Source of the DNA: Sorangium cellulosum
GTDB taxonomy: Bacteria; Myxococcota_A; Polyangia; Polyangiales; Polyangiaceae
Assembly: GCF_004135735.1 (NCBI RefSeq)
Contig: NZ_CP012670.1
Location: 2,604,001 to 2,668,000 of the forward strand
Direction of reading: 5' to 3'
DNA length: 64,000 nucleotides
Below are positions 16,382 through 24,760 of this stretch, one piece after another. Every line of letters begins with the position of its first letter. Position 1 is the first letter of the stretch. The position numbers were made by a program, and so were the translations under genes. The notes under the pieces are model-generated. The model searched no databases. It was given only the letters and a program-made list of their open reading frames with translations, and had not been told where the DNA came from.

Positions 16382-17002
16382 ATGTCCCGAGACGTCGAGC
16401 TCCAGTGTCGTTGCGGAGAGGTCCATGGATGGCTGCGCGATGCGTCGCCGAGCGCGGTGAGCCGCGTCGTCTGCTACTGTGACGACTGTCAGGCATTCTT
16501 GCACCACCTCGGCCGCGCGGACCTGCTCGACGCGCACGGCGGCTCCGACATCGTGCAGGTCGCGCCCTCGACGCTCTCGTTCGACCGCGGCGGCGAGCTC
16601 ATCGCCGCCGTGCGCCTCACGCCCGGGGGCGCCTATCGGTGGTACGCGAGCTGCTGCAAGACGCCGCTCGGCAACACGGCGACGCCGCGGCTGCCGTTCG
16701 TCGGCATCGCCACCGAGCTGTTCCAGCGGGCGCCGGGCGCGCGCCCGTGCGACGAGGTGTTCGGCGCGCCGCGCGGCCGGATCCTGGGCAAGTTCGCGAT
16801 CGGCGAGCCGCCGCCCGGGTCGGTGAGGCCGGACGTGCGCTTCCTCGCGCGCACGGTCGGGAAGCTGCTCGGCTGGAAGCTGCGCGGCAAGGCGTGGCCC
16901 CATCCGTTCTTCGATCGCGCGAGCGGCAATCCGAGGTACCCGGTCACGGTGCTGTCCAGGGCCGAGCGCGACGCGCTACGCCCGCTGTGCGGCCCGCGCT
17001 GA
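16382..17002 (+). CDS. GFA/DUF6151-like zinc protein
   Basis: 206 residues. The cysteine pattern CRCGEVHG, CYCDDCQAF and SCCKTPLGN is that of the GFA/CENP-V fold, which binds structural zinc and in one member interacts with glutathione-bound formaldehyde. The extended C-terminal half (residues about 110-206) matches the longer DUF6151 branch. No catalytic function is established for that branch. The gene follows the formylglutamate-type amidohydrolase by 66 bases and may be co-transcribed. Confidence 0.75.
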   Translation: MSRDVELQCRCGEVHGWLRDASPSAVSRVVCYCDDCQAFLHHLGRADLLDAHGGSDIVQVAPSTLSFDRGGELIAAVRLTPGGAYRWYASCCKTPLGNTATPRLPFVGIATELFQRAPGARPCDEVFGAPRGRILGKFAIGEPPPGSVRPDVRFLARTVGKLLGWKLRGKAWPHPFFDRASGNPRYPVTVLSRAERDALRPLCGPR

Positions 17003-17441
17003 GTCGAGCGACTCCAGGGCATCGAGGTCCGTGAGGCCCTGCGCCGTGGGCGGCGAGCACGACGGGAGCTTCGAGCTCGCGGAGCGCGCCGGGAGCGCTG
17101 TGGTGGCCGCAGCGGGGGTTGCGCGGCCCTGCATGGGGTGCGCAATCGGAGGTTGAAGGTCCGTTTCCTACATCCTCGATGCCGCATGCCGCCTCGGGGA
17201 CGTTGGCCCCGCGCATGCCGCATGCCGCGGCGGCCTCGCCGGCGCGCGAGCACATCGAATGGAACGGCCAGCTCCCGTGATGGAATCCGGGTCACGTTGC
17301 GCTCGACATCGATTCAACCCATTGGTATGTTCGGGACGAATGCATTGCTTTGGTCATTCCCGCGCGGGGATCCCGCGGGAATAGAAAAGAACAGGCCACG
17401 CGGGCGCCGCGCCGGCGACGCTGCGCCCGCTCGGAGTACCC
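17003..17441. other. Intergenic leader region of the pyrrole-type operon
   Basis: About 440 bases without a convincing gene. Contains short direct repeats of GCATGCCGC (17179-17230) and a 9-base inverted repeat at 17356-17382 listed separately. The lower half (17290-17400) is AT-richer than its surroundings and probably holds the promoter of the five-gene operon, but I cannot place the -35/-10 boxes. Confidence 0.45.
17356..17382. promoter_or_regulatory. Inverted repeat upstream of the five-gene operon
   Basis: ATTCCCGCG-N9-CGCGGGAAT, perfect nine-base arms, ending 59 bases before the radical SAM start codon. It could be an operator or a leader hairpin. No regulator gene is adjacent. Confidence 0.4.
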
Positions 17442-19133
17442 ATGGGCTTCGACTTGCTCTTGCTTCACGCGCCGAGCGTCTACGACTTTCGCGAGCGTGA
17501 CGACATCCTGTTCGCCTATCTGAGCAACTCGGACAGCGTCCATGTGAGCCCCATCTTCGAGATGCCGCCGGTCGGCGTGCTCGCCATCAAGCAGCACATG
17601 AATCGCTGCGGGCTCACCTCCGAGTTCTTCAACGTGGCCTCGCAGATGCGGAGAGACCCCTCCTTCGACGTGGAGGAGTTCTTCCGTCGCGCGCCCCCCG
17701 CGCGCTGCGTCGGCATCGATCTCCACTGGCTCGCGCACGCGCACGGCGCGCTCGAGCTCGCCAGGATCTACAAGGAAATACACCCCTCCGCGAAGGTCGT
17801 CCTCGGCGGCATCGCGTCCACGTACTACCACGAGCAGCTCATCCAGTACCCTCAGGTCGACCTCGTGATGCGCGGCTATGACACGCTCGCGCCGCTCGAG
17901 GCGATGCTGAGGGCCGGCGACGACGAGGACGCGCTCTCCCGCGTGCCGAACCTGACCTGGAAGCGCCGCGGCGAGGCGCGCGTGAACGAGATGACGTACG
18001 TGCCCGCGACCTACTCGGCCGCGGTGGACTGGAGGGACGTCTTCGCGGGGCGGCGCGACGGGATCGTGCCCTATAACCTCGTCATCCCCCAGGCAGGATG
18101 CGAGTACAGCTGCACGTGGTGCGGCGGGAGCCGCTACTTCTTCCGGAAGTACATGGGGCTCAAGCGGCGCGTCCAGAAGACCCCGGAGCTCCTCAAGCTC
18201 GAGCTCGAGAGCATCGCCGCGTCGCGGACGCGCGCGCACACCGTCACCATGATCGATTTCTGGCACGAGACGCCGAGCCTGCTCCGCGCGGCCGAGGACG
18301 TCTTCGTCGACGCGAACATCGATCGCGTCCACTTCAGCCTGCACCGGCTCCCCGCCGTCGAGAAGGGGCGGAGGATGGGGGCGCTCACCAAGGCGGTCAT
18401 CGAGCTGTCGCCCGACTCGCACGACATGGATGTCGCGAAGGCGTCCGGGAGGGGCGCCTACACGATGCAGCAGATGGAGGACTTCATCGACGCGCTCGTC
18501 GACGACATCTACTCCTTCGAGATCTATTTCCTGATCGGCCTCCCCCGGCAGACCGTCGCGAGCGTGTGGGGGACCGTCGACTACTGCGAGCACCTCCTCA
18601 GGAAATACCAGGGTCGAAGGGTGACGCCCTACATCTGCCCGATGCTGCCCTTCCTCGATCCCGGCAGCGAGATCTACGACGACCCGGAGAGGTTCGGTTA
18701 TCGCATCTTCCACCGGACCATCGAGGAGCACCGCCGCGCGCTCCTCAGCTTCAACTGGAAGCACCGGCTCAACTTCGAGACGGAGCACATGAGCCGGGAC
18801 GACCTCGTGGACGTCTCGTACGGGGCCGTCCGGGCGCTCACGCTGCTGAAGAAGGAATACAAGGCGCTGCCGGGCGGCGTCGCGCGGTGGATCGTCGAGC
18901 GCATCGATCACACGCGGGAGCTGCTCGGGGCGATCGACGCCTTTCAGGCCATGGCCGAGGGCGCGCCGAAGGAGGCGATGGGGCGCGAGGTCAGGCGGAG
19001 GGTGCTGCAGTACAACCGGGAGCAGCTCCGCAGCGTGAGCAGCCAGCAGCGCCCGGCCGATTTCGGCTTCGCGGACCGCCAGTGGTTCGACACGGACGAG
19101 GCCTTCGAGCGCGTGATGCGCAGGGGACGGTGA
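17442..19133 (+). CDS. B12-binding-domain radical SAM enzyme, probable C-methyltransferase
   Basis: 563 residues. The N-terminal 160 residues resemble a cobalamin-binding Rossmann domain (FEMPPVGVLAIKQHM, then KVVLGGIASTYYHEQL and VDLVMRGYD) without the base-off DxHxxG motif. The radical SAM core begins at about residue 210 with the cluster motif C-EYS-C-TW-C (CxxxCxxC) in AGCEYSCTWCGGSRYF. Class B enzymes of this architecture methylate unreactive carbons. In the clorobiocin/coumermycin pathway a B12 radical SAM enzyme (CloN6/CouN6) methylates C5 of the pyrrole, and the neighbours here match that pathway. First gene of a five-gene operon; TCGGAG five bases before the ATG. The methylation role is inference. 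Confidence 0.82.
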   Translation: MGFDLLLLHAPSVYDFRERDDILFAYLSNSDSVHVSPIFEMPPVGVLAIKQHMNRCGLTSEFFNVASQMRRDPSFDVEEFFRRAPPARCVGIDLHWLAHAHGALELARIYKEIHPSAKVVLGGIASTYYHEQLIQYPQVDLVMRGYDTLAPLEAMLRAGDDEDALSRVPNLTWKRRGEARVNEMTYVPATYSAAVDWRDVFAGRRDGIVPYNLVIPQAGCEYSCTWCGGSRYFFRKYMGLKRRVQKTPELLKLELESIAASRTRAHTVTMIDFWHETPSLLRAAEDVFVDANIDRVHFSLHRLPAVEKGRRMGALTKAVIELSPDSHDMDVAKASGRGAYTMQQMEDFIDALVDDIYSFEIYFLIGLPRQTVASVWGTVDYCEHLLRKYQGRRVTPYICPMLPFLDPGSEIYDDPERFGYRIFHRTIEEHRRALLSFNWKHRLNFETEHMSRDDLVDVSYGAVRALTLLKKEYKALPGGVARWIVERIDHTRELLGAIDAFQAMAEGAPKEAMGREVRRRVLQYNREQLRSVSSQQRPADFGFADRQWFDTDEAFERVMRRGR

Positions 19134-19134
19134 C

Positions 19135-20265
19135 ATGAGCACACCCGAGATCAAGCAGCCACGGAGCGCAGGGATCACCGCCCTCGTGGCCGTTCTGCCG
19201 AAGTGGATCAGGACCAACGAGTACTGGCGCAAGAGGTATCCGGAGCGCTACGCCCGGGCGCCGGGGGCGAGCCCGCGGGCGGCGGCGCCGGTGCCGGGCG
19301 TCGCGCGGAGCGCGTACGACATCGAGATGGATCGCTACCTCGACGATCCGTTCCTCGGCGCGGTGGAGCGGCGCGTGGTCGGGCCGGGCGAGTCGTCCGT
19401 GACGCTCGCCGTGGCCGCGGCGCGGCAGGCGATCGAGACGGCCGGCCTCACGCCCGGCGACATCGACCAGCTCGTCTCGAGCTCGATCTTCCCCGACCGC
19501 GTCGGGATCGGCGACGCGGGCTTCATCTCGAAGGAGCTGAAGCAGCGGGGCGGCTGCTTCCACGTCGAGGCGACGTGCAATGGCTCGCTGGTCTCCCTGC
19601 TGATCGCGAGCGCCTTCGTGAGCGCGGGCCTGAAGCGCCGCGTGCTGGCGACGGCCGCCTGCAACTTCTCGAGGGCGATCGACGAGTCCTACCCGACCTC
19701 GCCGCTCACGGGCGACGGCGCCGGCGCGTTCGTGGTCAGCGAGGTGGAGCCCGGCTACGGCCTGCTCGGGACCTACAGCCTCCAGACGGGGGAGTCCTGC
19801 GGCACGTGGATCCTCGACACCGCGCCTGACGAGACGGGGACCACGGAGGGCGGGCGCAAGATCCGGCTGCGCTCGGAGCCGACCATCCTGCACGTCTTCC
19901 GCAGGATCTACGAGCCCAGCCTCCATCAGGCCGTCGATGGCGCGCTCAGGGCCGCGAACGTGAGGCTCGAGGACATCAATTTCTTCATCTTCAGCGCCTC
20001 CGTCGCCTGGTTCTCCCCGTTCTGCGTCCGCGCGCTGGGGATCGATCCGGCGCGCACGCTCGACACCTACCCGCTCTACGCGAACATGGCGAACGCCATG
20101 CTGCCGGTGGGGCTGCACCGCGCCGCGCTGACCGGCCGCCTCCGCCGCGATGATCTCGTGTTGATCTACGGCTTCGGCGGCCAGTCGGAGAGCACCGCGG
20201 CGGTCCTCCGGTGGGGGGATGTCGCGCTCGGGCCCGAGCCGCCCGCGGGCGAGATCGTGCCGTGA
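19135..20265 (+). CDS. KAS III-like acyltransferase lacking the catalytic His
   Basis: 376 residues with the ketoacyl-ACP synthase III fold. The nucleophile region is VEATCNGSLVSLL, where Cys aligns with FabH Cys112. The usual PHQAN histidine motif is replaced by IFSASVAWFSPF, so the decarboxylating His is missing. The Asn region is kept as LYANMANAMLPVGL, and the C-terminal GFGG loop is present. Loss of His argues against chain elongation and for acyl transfer between carriers or onto an acceptor, as proposed for CloN2 in clorobiocin biosynthesis. It starts one base after the radical SAM stop codon. The acyl donor is inferred to be the carrier protein downstream. Confidence 0.82.
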   Translation: MSTPEIKQPRSAGITALVAVLPKWIRTNEYWRKRYPERYARAPGASPRAAAPVPGVARSAYDIEMDRYLDDPFLGAVERRVVGPGESSVTLAVAAARQAIETAGLTPGDIDQLVSSSIFPDRVGIGDAGFISKELKQRGGCFHVEATCNGSLVSLLIASAFVSAGLKRRVLATAACNFSRAIDESYPTSPLTGDGAGAFVVSEVEPGYGLLGTYSLQTGESCGTWILDTAPDETGTTEGGRKIRLRSEPTILHVFRRIYEPSLHQAVDGALRAANVRLEDINFFIFSASVAWFSPFCVRALGIDPARTLDTYPLYANMANAMLPVGLHRAALTGRLRRDDLVLIYGFGGQSESTAAVLRWGDVALGPEPPAGEIVP

Positions 20266-20288
20266 ACGCCGCGCGCCAGGAGGAGATC

Positions 20289-20543
20289 ATGGAAGACATC
20301 AAGGGCAAGGTGAAGGATTTCATTCTCACGCACGTTCTCCCGGGCGAGTCCCCCGCGAACCTCAGGGACGACACCCCGCTCCGGAGCAACGGCATCCTCG
20401 ACTCCATCAGCACGTTGAGGTTGATCCAGTTCGTCGAGGCCCAGTTCGAGATCGAGGTCTCGATCGGCGACGCGAACTCGTCGAGCTTCAACAGCATCGA
20501 CAGCATCGCCGCCTACGTCGTCGCGAAGAAGGCGGCCGGGTGA
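20289..20543 (+). CDS. Acyl/peptidyl carrier protein
   Basis: 84 residues. The phosphopantetheine serine is in GILDSISTLRLIQFVE. Stand-alone carrier of this length are used by amino-acid-loading adenylation enzymes. The ATG at 20289 has AGGAG five bases upstream; an in-frame GTG at 20262 overlaps the previous stop codon and is an alternative. Its stop codon overlaps the GTG start of the adenylation enzyme by 4 bases, so translational coupling is likely. Probably carries prolyl and then pyrrolyl groups. Confidence 0.9.
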   Translation: MEDIKGKVKDFILTHVLPGESPANLRDDTPLRSNGILDSISTLRLIQFVEAQFEIEVSIGDANSSSFNSIDSIAAYVVAKKAAG

Positions 20544-22183
20544 GCCGCGCGGAGCCCCCCCGTCGCCCGGACCACCTGGCCGCCTACCTCGAGGCCAGCG
20601 CCGCGCGCGTCCCCGACCGCGTCGCGGTGGTCGACGTCGACGGCGCGCCCCTCACGTTCGCGGCGCTGGACGACCGCGCGGAGCGCGTCGCGGCCTTCCT
20701 GCGGTCGCGGGGCGTCGGGCCGGGCGATCGGGTCGGCTTCATCCTCTCGAAGGGCGCCGCGGCGCTCGCGGTCCTGTTCGGCGCCCTGAAGGCCGGCGCC
20801 GCCTACGTGCCGATCGACGCCGGCGCCCCCGCGGAGCGCGACCGCGCGATCCTCGCCGGCTGCGGCGTCCGGGCGCTGTTCGCGCTCCCACGCAACCTCG
20901 AGGCGCTCGTGGCCATCGCGCCGTCGGCGCTGCCGGAGACGGTGGTCGTGGTCCCGCCCCCCGGCGGCGGCGCGGCCGACGACGGGGGGGCGCCCGGAGC
21001 GCTCGCCGGCCTGGCGGTCCCCTTCCGCGACGCGCTCGCGCACGCGCGCGCGCCCCTGGAGGGGAGGGCGCGCCGCGCGTCCGATCTCGCCTGCATCCTG
21101 TACACCTCGGGCTCCACCGGCGTCCCCAAGGGGGTCATGATCACGCACGAGAACGCCGTGAGCTTCGTGGAGTGGTGCTCCGAGGTCTTCGCGCTCACGC
21201 CGGACGATCGCTTCTCCAGCCACGCTCCACTTCATTTCGATCTCTCGGTCTTCGACATTCACGTCAGCCTGAAGCACGGCGCGCAGGTCCACCTGATCCC
21301 CGAGGACGTCGGCCAGGACCCGCGCGCGCTCGCGCGCTTCATCGCCGATCGGCGGCTCACCGTGTGGTACTCGGCGCCGTCCGTCCTCGCGCTCATGGCC
21401 CAGCTCGGCGGCCTCGAGCGCGTCGACGCGAGCGCGCTGCGCCTCGTGCTCTTCGCCGGCGAGGTGTTCCCCGTCAGGCACCTGCGGCGCCTCGTCGAGC
21501 GCTGGCCCGGCCCCGATTACTACAACCTCTACGGTCCGACGGAGACCAACGTCTGCACGTTCGCGCGCGTCCCGACGCCCGTACCCCAGGATCGGATCGA
21601 GCCTTATCCCATCGGCGAGCCGTGCTCGCACTGCGCGGCCCTCGTGCTCGACCAGGAGGGGCGGCCGGTGGAGGCCGGCGGGTGCGGGCTCCTGTACATC
21701 AGCGGCCCCTCGGTCTTCGCGGGGTACTGGGGGGCGCCGGACGAGACCGCGGCGCGCTTCATCGAGCGGGACGGGCGGCGCTGGTTCAACACGGGCGATG
21801 TCGTCCGCGTCGAGCCCGGCGCCGGGTACGTCTATGTCGGGCGCGTCGATCGCATGGTGAAGCGCCGCGGTCACCGCATCGAGCTCGGCGAGGTGGAGAG
21901 CGGCCTGTACCGGCACGAGCAGACGCGCGAGGCCGCGGTCGTCGCCGTGAACGAGCCCGAGGGCGTGAGGATCGTGGCCTTCCTCGTCAGCCGGACCGGC
22001 GCGCGCCCGACCCTCATCGAGCTCAAGCGGCACTGCGCCGCGGTGCTCCCCTCGACCATGAGCCCTGACGCCTTCCTCTTCCTCGACGCCCTGCCGCGGA
22101 CGTCGACCGGGAAGGTGGATTATCAAGCGCTCGCCCGGCTCGTCCCCGCGGGCGCCGGCGAGCCCAACCCCCGGAGTCGATGA
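20540..22183 (+). CDS. Stand-alone amino-acid adenylation enzyme, probable L-prolyl-AMP ligase
   Basis: 547 residues. ANL-superfamily enzyme with core motifs in order: A3 YTSGSTGVPKGV, A4 FDLSVFDIHVSL, A5 NLYGPTETNVCT, A7 WFNTGDV, A8 GRVDRMVKRRGHRIELGE, A10 PRTSTGKVDY. Aligning by hand to GrsA, the specificity positions read D-L-F-Y-L-A-L-V-C-K. As I recall, PltF and RedM, which load L-proline, have D-L-L-Y-L-A-L-V-C-K, so nine of ten agree. It would activate proline and load the carrier protein coded just upstream. GTG start overlapping the carrier stop codon as GTGA. No condensation or thiolation domain is attached. Confidence 0.88.
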   Translation: MSRAEPPRRPDHLAAYLEASAARVPDRVAVVDVDGAPLTFAALDDRAERVAAFLRSRGVGPGDRVGFILSKGAAALAVLFGALKAGAAYVPIDAGAPAERDRAILAGCGVRALFALPRNLEALVAIAPSALPETVVVVPPPGGGAADDGGAPGALAGLAVPFRDALAHARAPLEGRARRASDLACILYTSGSTGVPKGVMITHENAVSFVEWCSEVFALTPDDRFSSHAPLHFDLSVFDIHVSLKHGAQVHLIPEDVGQDPRALARFIADRRLTVWYSAPSVLALMAQLGGLERVDASALRLVLFAGEVFPVRHLRRLVERWPGPDYYNLYGPTETNVCTFARVPTPVPQDRIEPYPIGEPCSHCAALVLDQEGRPVEAGGCGLLYISGPSVFAGYWGAPDETAARFIERDGRRWFNTGDVVRVEPGAGYVYVGRVDRMVKRRGHRIELGEVESGLYRHEQTREAAVVAVNEPEGVRIVAFLVSRTGARPTLIELKRHCAAVLPSTMSPDAFLFLDALPRTSTGKVDYQALARLVPAGAGEPNPRSR

Positions 22184-22190
22184 GCGCGCC

Positions 22191-23336
22191 ATGGACTGGC
22201 TGCTTTCCGAAGAGCAGATGAACCTCCAGCGCGAGGCGATCAAGTTCGCCCGCTCGGCCCTCTCGGGCGACATGATCGAGCGCGATCGGCGCGACGGCTT
22301 CGACCGGGAAGGGTGGCAGAGGTGCGCCGAGTTCGGCCTGCTCAGGGCGCCGATCCCGAAGGAGCACGGGGGCATGGGGCTCGGCCTCTCCGGCACCATC
22401 GCGCTCATGGAGGGGCTCGGCTACGGCGCGCGGGACCTGGGGCTGCTGTTCTCGCTGAACGCGCACCTCTGGACCAACTCGATCCCCATCGTGCTCCACG
22501 GCACGGAGGAGCAGCGCCGCAAGTACCTGGAGCCGCTCTCGGACGGTACGCTGATCGGCGCGAACGGCGCCAGCGAGCCGGACGCCGGCTCCGACGTCTT
22601 CGCCATGAGGACCCGCGCGGAGCGCCGCGGGGACCACTATGTGCTGAACGGCGCGAAGACGTTCGTCACGAACGCCCCTGTCGCGGGCCTGTTCGTGGTC
22701 TATGCCACGCTCGACCCCTCGCTCGGCCCGATGGGGGTGACCGCCTTCATCGTGGAGCGCGGCACGCCGGGGCTCCACGTCGGGAAGGAGCTCAAGAAGA
22801 TGGGTCTCCGCACCTCGCCGATGGCGGAGGTCCACTTCGACGCGTGCAGGGTCCCGGCGGCGAACCGGCTCGGGCGAGAGGGCAGGGGGGTCGAGGTCTT
22901 CGAGTGCTCGATGGAGTGGGAGCGCGGGGCCATCCTCGCGAGCTGCCTCGGCGTCCTCCGCCGCCAGCTCGAGGCATGCGTCGCGCACGCGCGCCAGCGC
23001 AAGCAGTTCGGTCAAGCCATCGGCAAGTTCCAGTCCGTCGCCAACCTGATCGTGGACATGAAGGTCCGCATCGAGGCGTGCCGGCCGCTGGTGTACCGGA
23101 TCGGCCAGCTCAAGGATCGGAATCAGCCGTCGTTCATGGAGTCGGCGATCGCCAAGCTGCACGTCTCCGAGAGCTACGTGCAGTCGAGCATCGACGCGGT
23201 CCGCGTCTTCGGCGGCTACGGATACATGGTCGAGCAGGAGGTCGAGCGGGATCTGCGCGACGCGATGGGCAGCCTCCTCTACTCGGGGACCTCCGAGATC
23301 CAGCGCGCGATCATCGCCCGGTGCCTGGGGCTCTGA
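22191..23336 (+). CDS. Acyl-CoA dehydrogenase family flavoprotein, probable prolyl-carrier dehydrogenase
   Basis: 381 residues, complete acyl-CoA dehydrogenase fold with FAD-binding segments GANGASEPDAGSDV, KTFVTNAPVAGLF and the C-terminal VFGGYGYMVEQEVER and YSGTSEIQRAII. The position of the MCAD catalytic Glu (before GTS) is Ser here. An alternative Glu is present in SMEWERGAIL, at the place used by isovaleryl-CoA dehydrogenase, so activity is likely. In pyrrole pathways (PltE, RedW, CloN3) such an enzyme oxidises carrier-bound proline by two double bonds to pyrrole-2-carboxyl. Seven bases separate it from the adenylation gene. Last gene of the operon. Confidence 0.88.
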   Translation: MDWLLSEEQMNLQREAIKFARSALSGDMIERDRRDGFDREGWQRCAEFGLLRAPIPKEHGGMGLGLSGTIALMEGLGYGARDLGLLFSLNAHLWTNSIPIVLHGTEEQRRKYLEPLSDGTLIGANGASEPDAGSDVFAMRTRAERRGDHYVLNGAKTFVTNAPVAGLFVVYATLDPSLGPMGVTAFIVERGTPGLHVGKELKKMGLRTSPMAEVHFDACRVPAANRLGREGRGVEVFECSMEWERGAILASCLGVLRRQLEACVAHARQRKQFGQAIGKFQSVANLIVDMKVRIEACRPLVYRIGQLKDRNQPSFMESAIAKLHVSESYVQSSIDAVRVFGGYGYMVEQEVERDLRDAMGSLLYSGTSEIQRAIIARCLGL

Positions 23337-23596
23337 GGGGCGAGGGGCCTCGCAGCGCGTGAGAGCGCCTTGCAGGATCCGAACTTACCGAGCCCCGCGC
23401 GGTCGCGATCACCCGCCCTGCGCGCGCCGGTGTCGCCCGCGGGGAGCTGTCCGCCCGAGCTTACGAAGGGCCGCAGCGGATCGTGCGCCATGCCTGAGGT
23501 GGGCGACCGGGAGAGCATCGGCGTCCTCTCGCCGGGGATGCTCGAGCGCGCGCTCCTCGGTGCCGCGGGGACGGCTCCAGTGCTAGATTCTTGGGC

Positions 23597-24496
23597 ATGG
23601 TTCTACCTGCCCCCGGGACACCGCGACCGCCGGGATCCTCCCTGATCGCTCCGACCACGGAAGAATGGCGTGCGATGAGCCCGGCAGAGCGCGAGCGCCT
23701 GCTGGTCAGGGTCCTCGACGCCCTGTCGGACCCGCGGAGCGCGATGGCGGAAGGGCGGCCCCATCACAGGGCCAAGGGGCGGGCGATCGACATGCTCACC
23801 CTGCACTTCGGATCCACCGGGCGCGTCATCTACCTCGCCGAGGAGCTGGCGGTCCTCTACCCGGGTGAAGAGGTGCTCGTCCCGGATATCCTGGCGGTGC
23901 TGGACGTGCCCCAGCCCGAGGACGATCCGCGGATGGCGTGGGTGGTGGCCGAGGAGGGCAGGGGGCTGAGCCTGGTCCTGGAGGTCGTCCATCAGGGCGA
24001 CCGGACCAAGGATCTCGTCGCCAACGTCGAGCGTTACGCGCGCCTGGGCATCCCGGAGTACTTCGTCTACGACCGGCTCCGGCAGCAGGTCCACGGCTAC
24101 CGCCTGCCCGCACCGGATGCCACGCGCTACCAGCGCATCGTGCCGCAGATGGGGCGCCACGCTTCTGCGGTGCTGGGCCTCGACCTGGCGGTCGTCGGCG
24201 ATCGGCTCCAGTTCTTCCACGGAATGGCCGAGCTGTTCGGCTCCGCGGATCTGATCGGCCGGTTGAAAGGGATGATGGAGAGCCTGGAAGCAAGGGCCGA
24301 GCAGGCCCAGGGCCAGGCCGAGCAGGCCATGAAGGGCTTGCGAGAGGCCATCCTGGCCGCGCTGGAGATGCGTCGGATGCCGTGTCCGGATGAAGCGCGC
24401 GCCCGCCTGCTGTCCTGTCAGGAACCAGCGACGCTGCAGCGCTGGCTCCTGCGGGCGATGAACGCTGGCTCCCTCGATGACGTCTTCGCCGAATGA
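23597..24496 (+). CDS. Uma2-family (DUF820) endonuclease-fold protein, copy 3
   Basis: 299 residues. Core segments VPDILAVLDVPQ, LSLVLEVVHQGDRTKDLVANVERYARLGIPEYFVYDRLRQQVHGYRL are those of the Uma2 family, related to the pair at 8701 and 9599 but more divergent. The tail holds a short coiled coil (EARAEQAQGQAEQAMKGL), then about 50 residues resembling the C-terminus of other Uma2 proteins (RARLLSCQEPATLQRWLLRAM). The ATG at 23597 follows TAGATT by seven bases with no ribosome site, again suggesting a leaderless message. Function unproven. Confidence 0.85.
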   Translation: MVLPAPGTPRPPGSSLIAPTTEEWRAMSPAERERLLVRVLDALSDPRSAMAEGRPHHRAKGRAIDMLTLHFGSTGRVIYLAEELAVLYPGEEVLVPDILAVLDVPQPEDDPRMAWVVAEEGRGLSLVLEVVHQGDRTKDLVANVERYARLGIPEYFVYDRLRQQVHGYRLPAPDATRYQRIVPQMGRHASAVLGLDLAVVGDRLQFFHGMAELFGSADLIGRLKGMMESLEARAEQAQGQAEQAMKGLREAILAALEMRRMPCPDEARARLLSCQEPATLQRWLLRAMNAGSLDDVFAE

Positions 24497-24760
24497 GACG
24501 CCCTGCGGTTCGCTCAGCGTCCACGCGCTCCAGTGCGCGTAGCGCGCTGACGCGCCGAGTCGGGTGAGCGACCACGAGGACGCCGCCCACCCCGGCGGCC
24601 GGGCTCAGGCGTACTCCGCTCCCTGGCGGCAACGCCGGTGGGCTCAGGCCCCGGCCCCCGTCGTGAGCCGGCCTGGCACAGCGTTCGCCTGTCGTCGGCT
24701 CCCGGATGGGCCCATCCGCTCCCGGATGGGCGCACGGAGGGGCACGAAGGAGAGCGCGCG

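Noticed and set aside
1..23336. P450 and ferredoxin as part of the pyrrole cassette
   Set aside because: They are more than 15 kb away with unrelated genes and strand changes between them.
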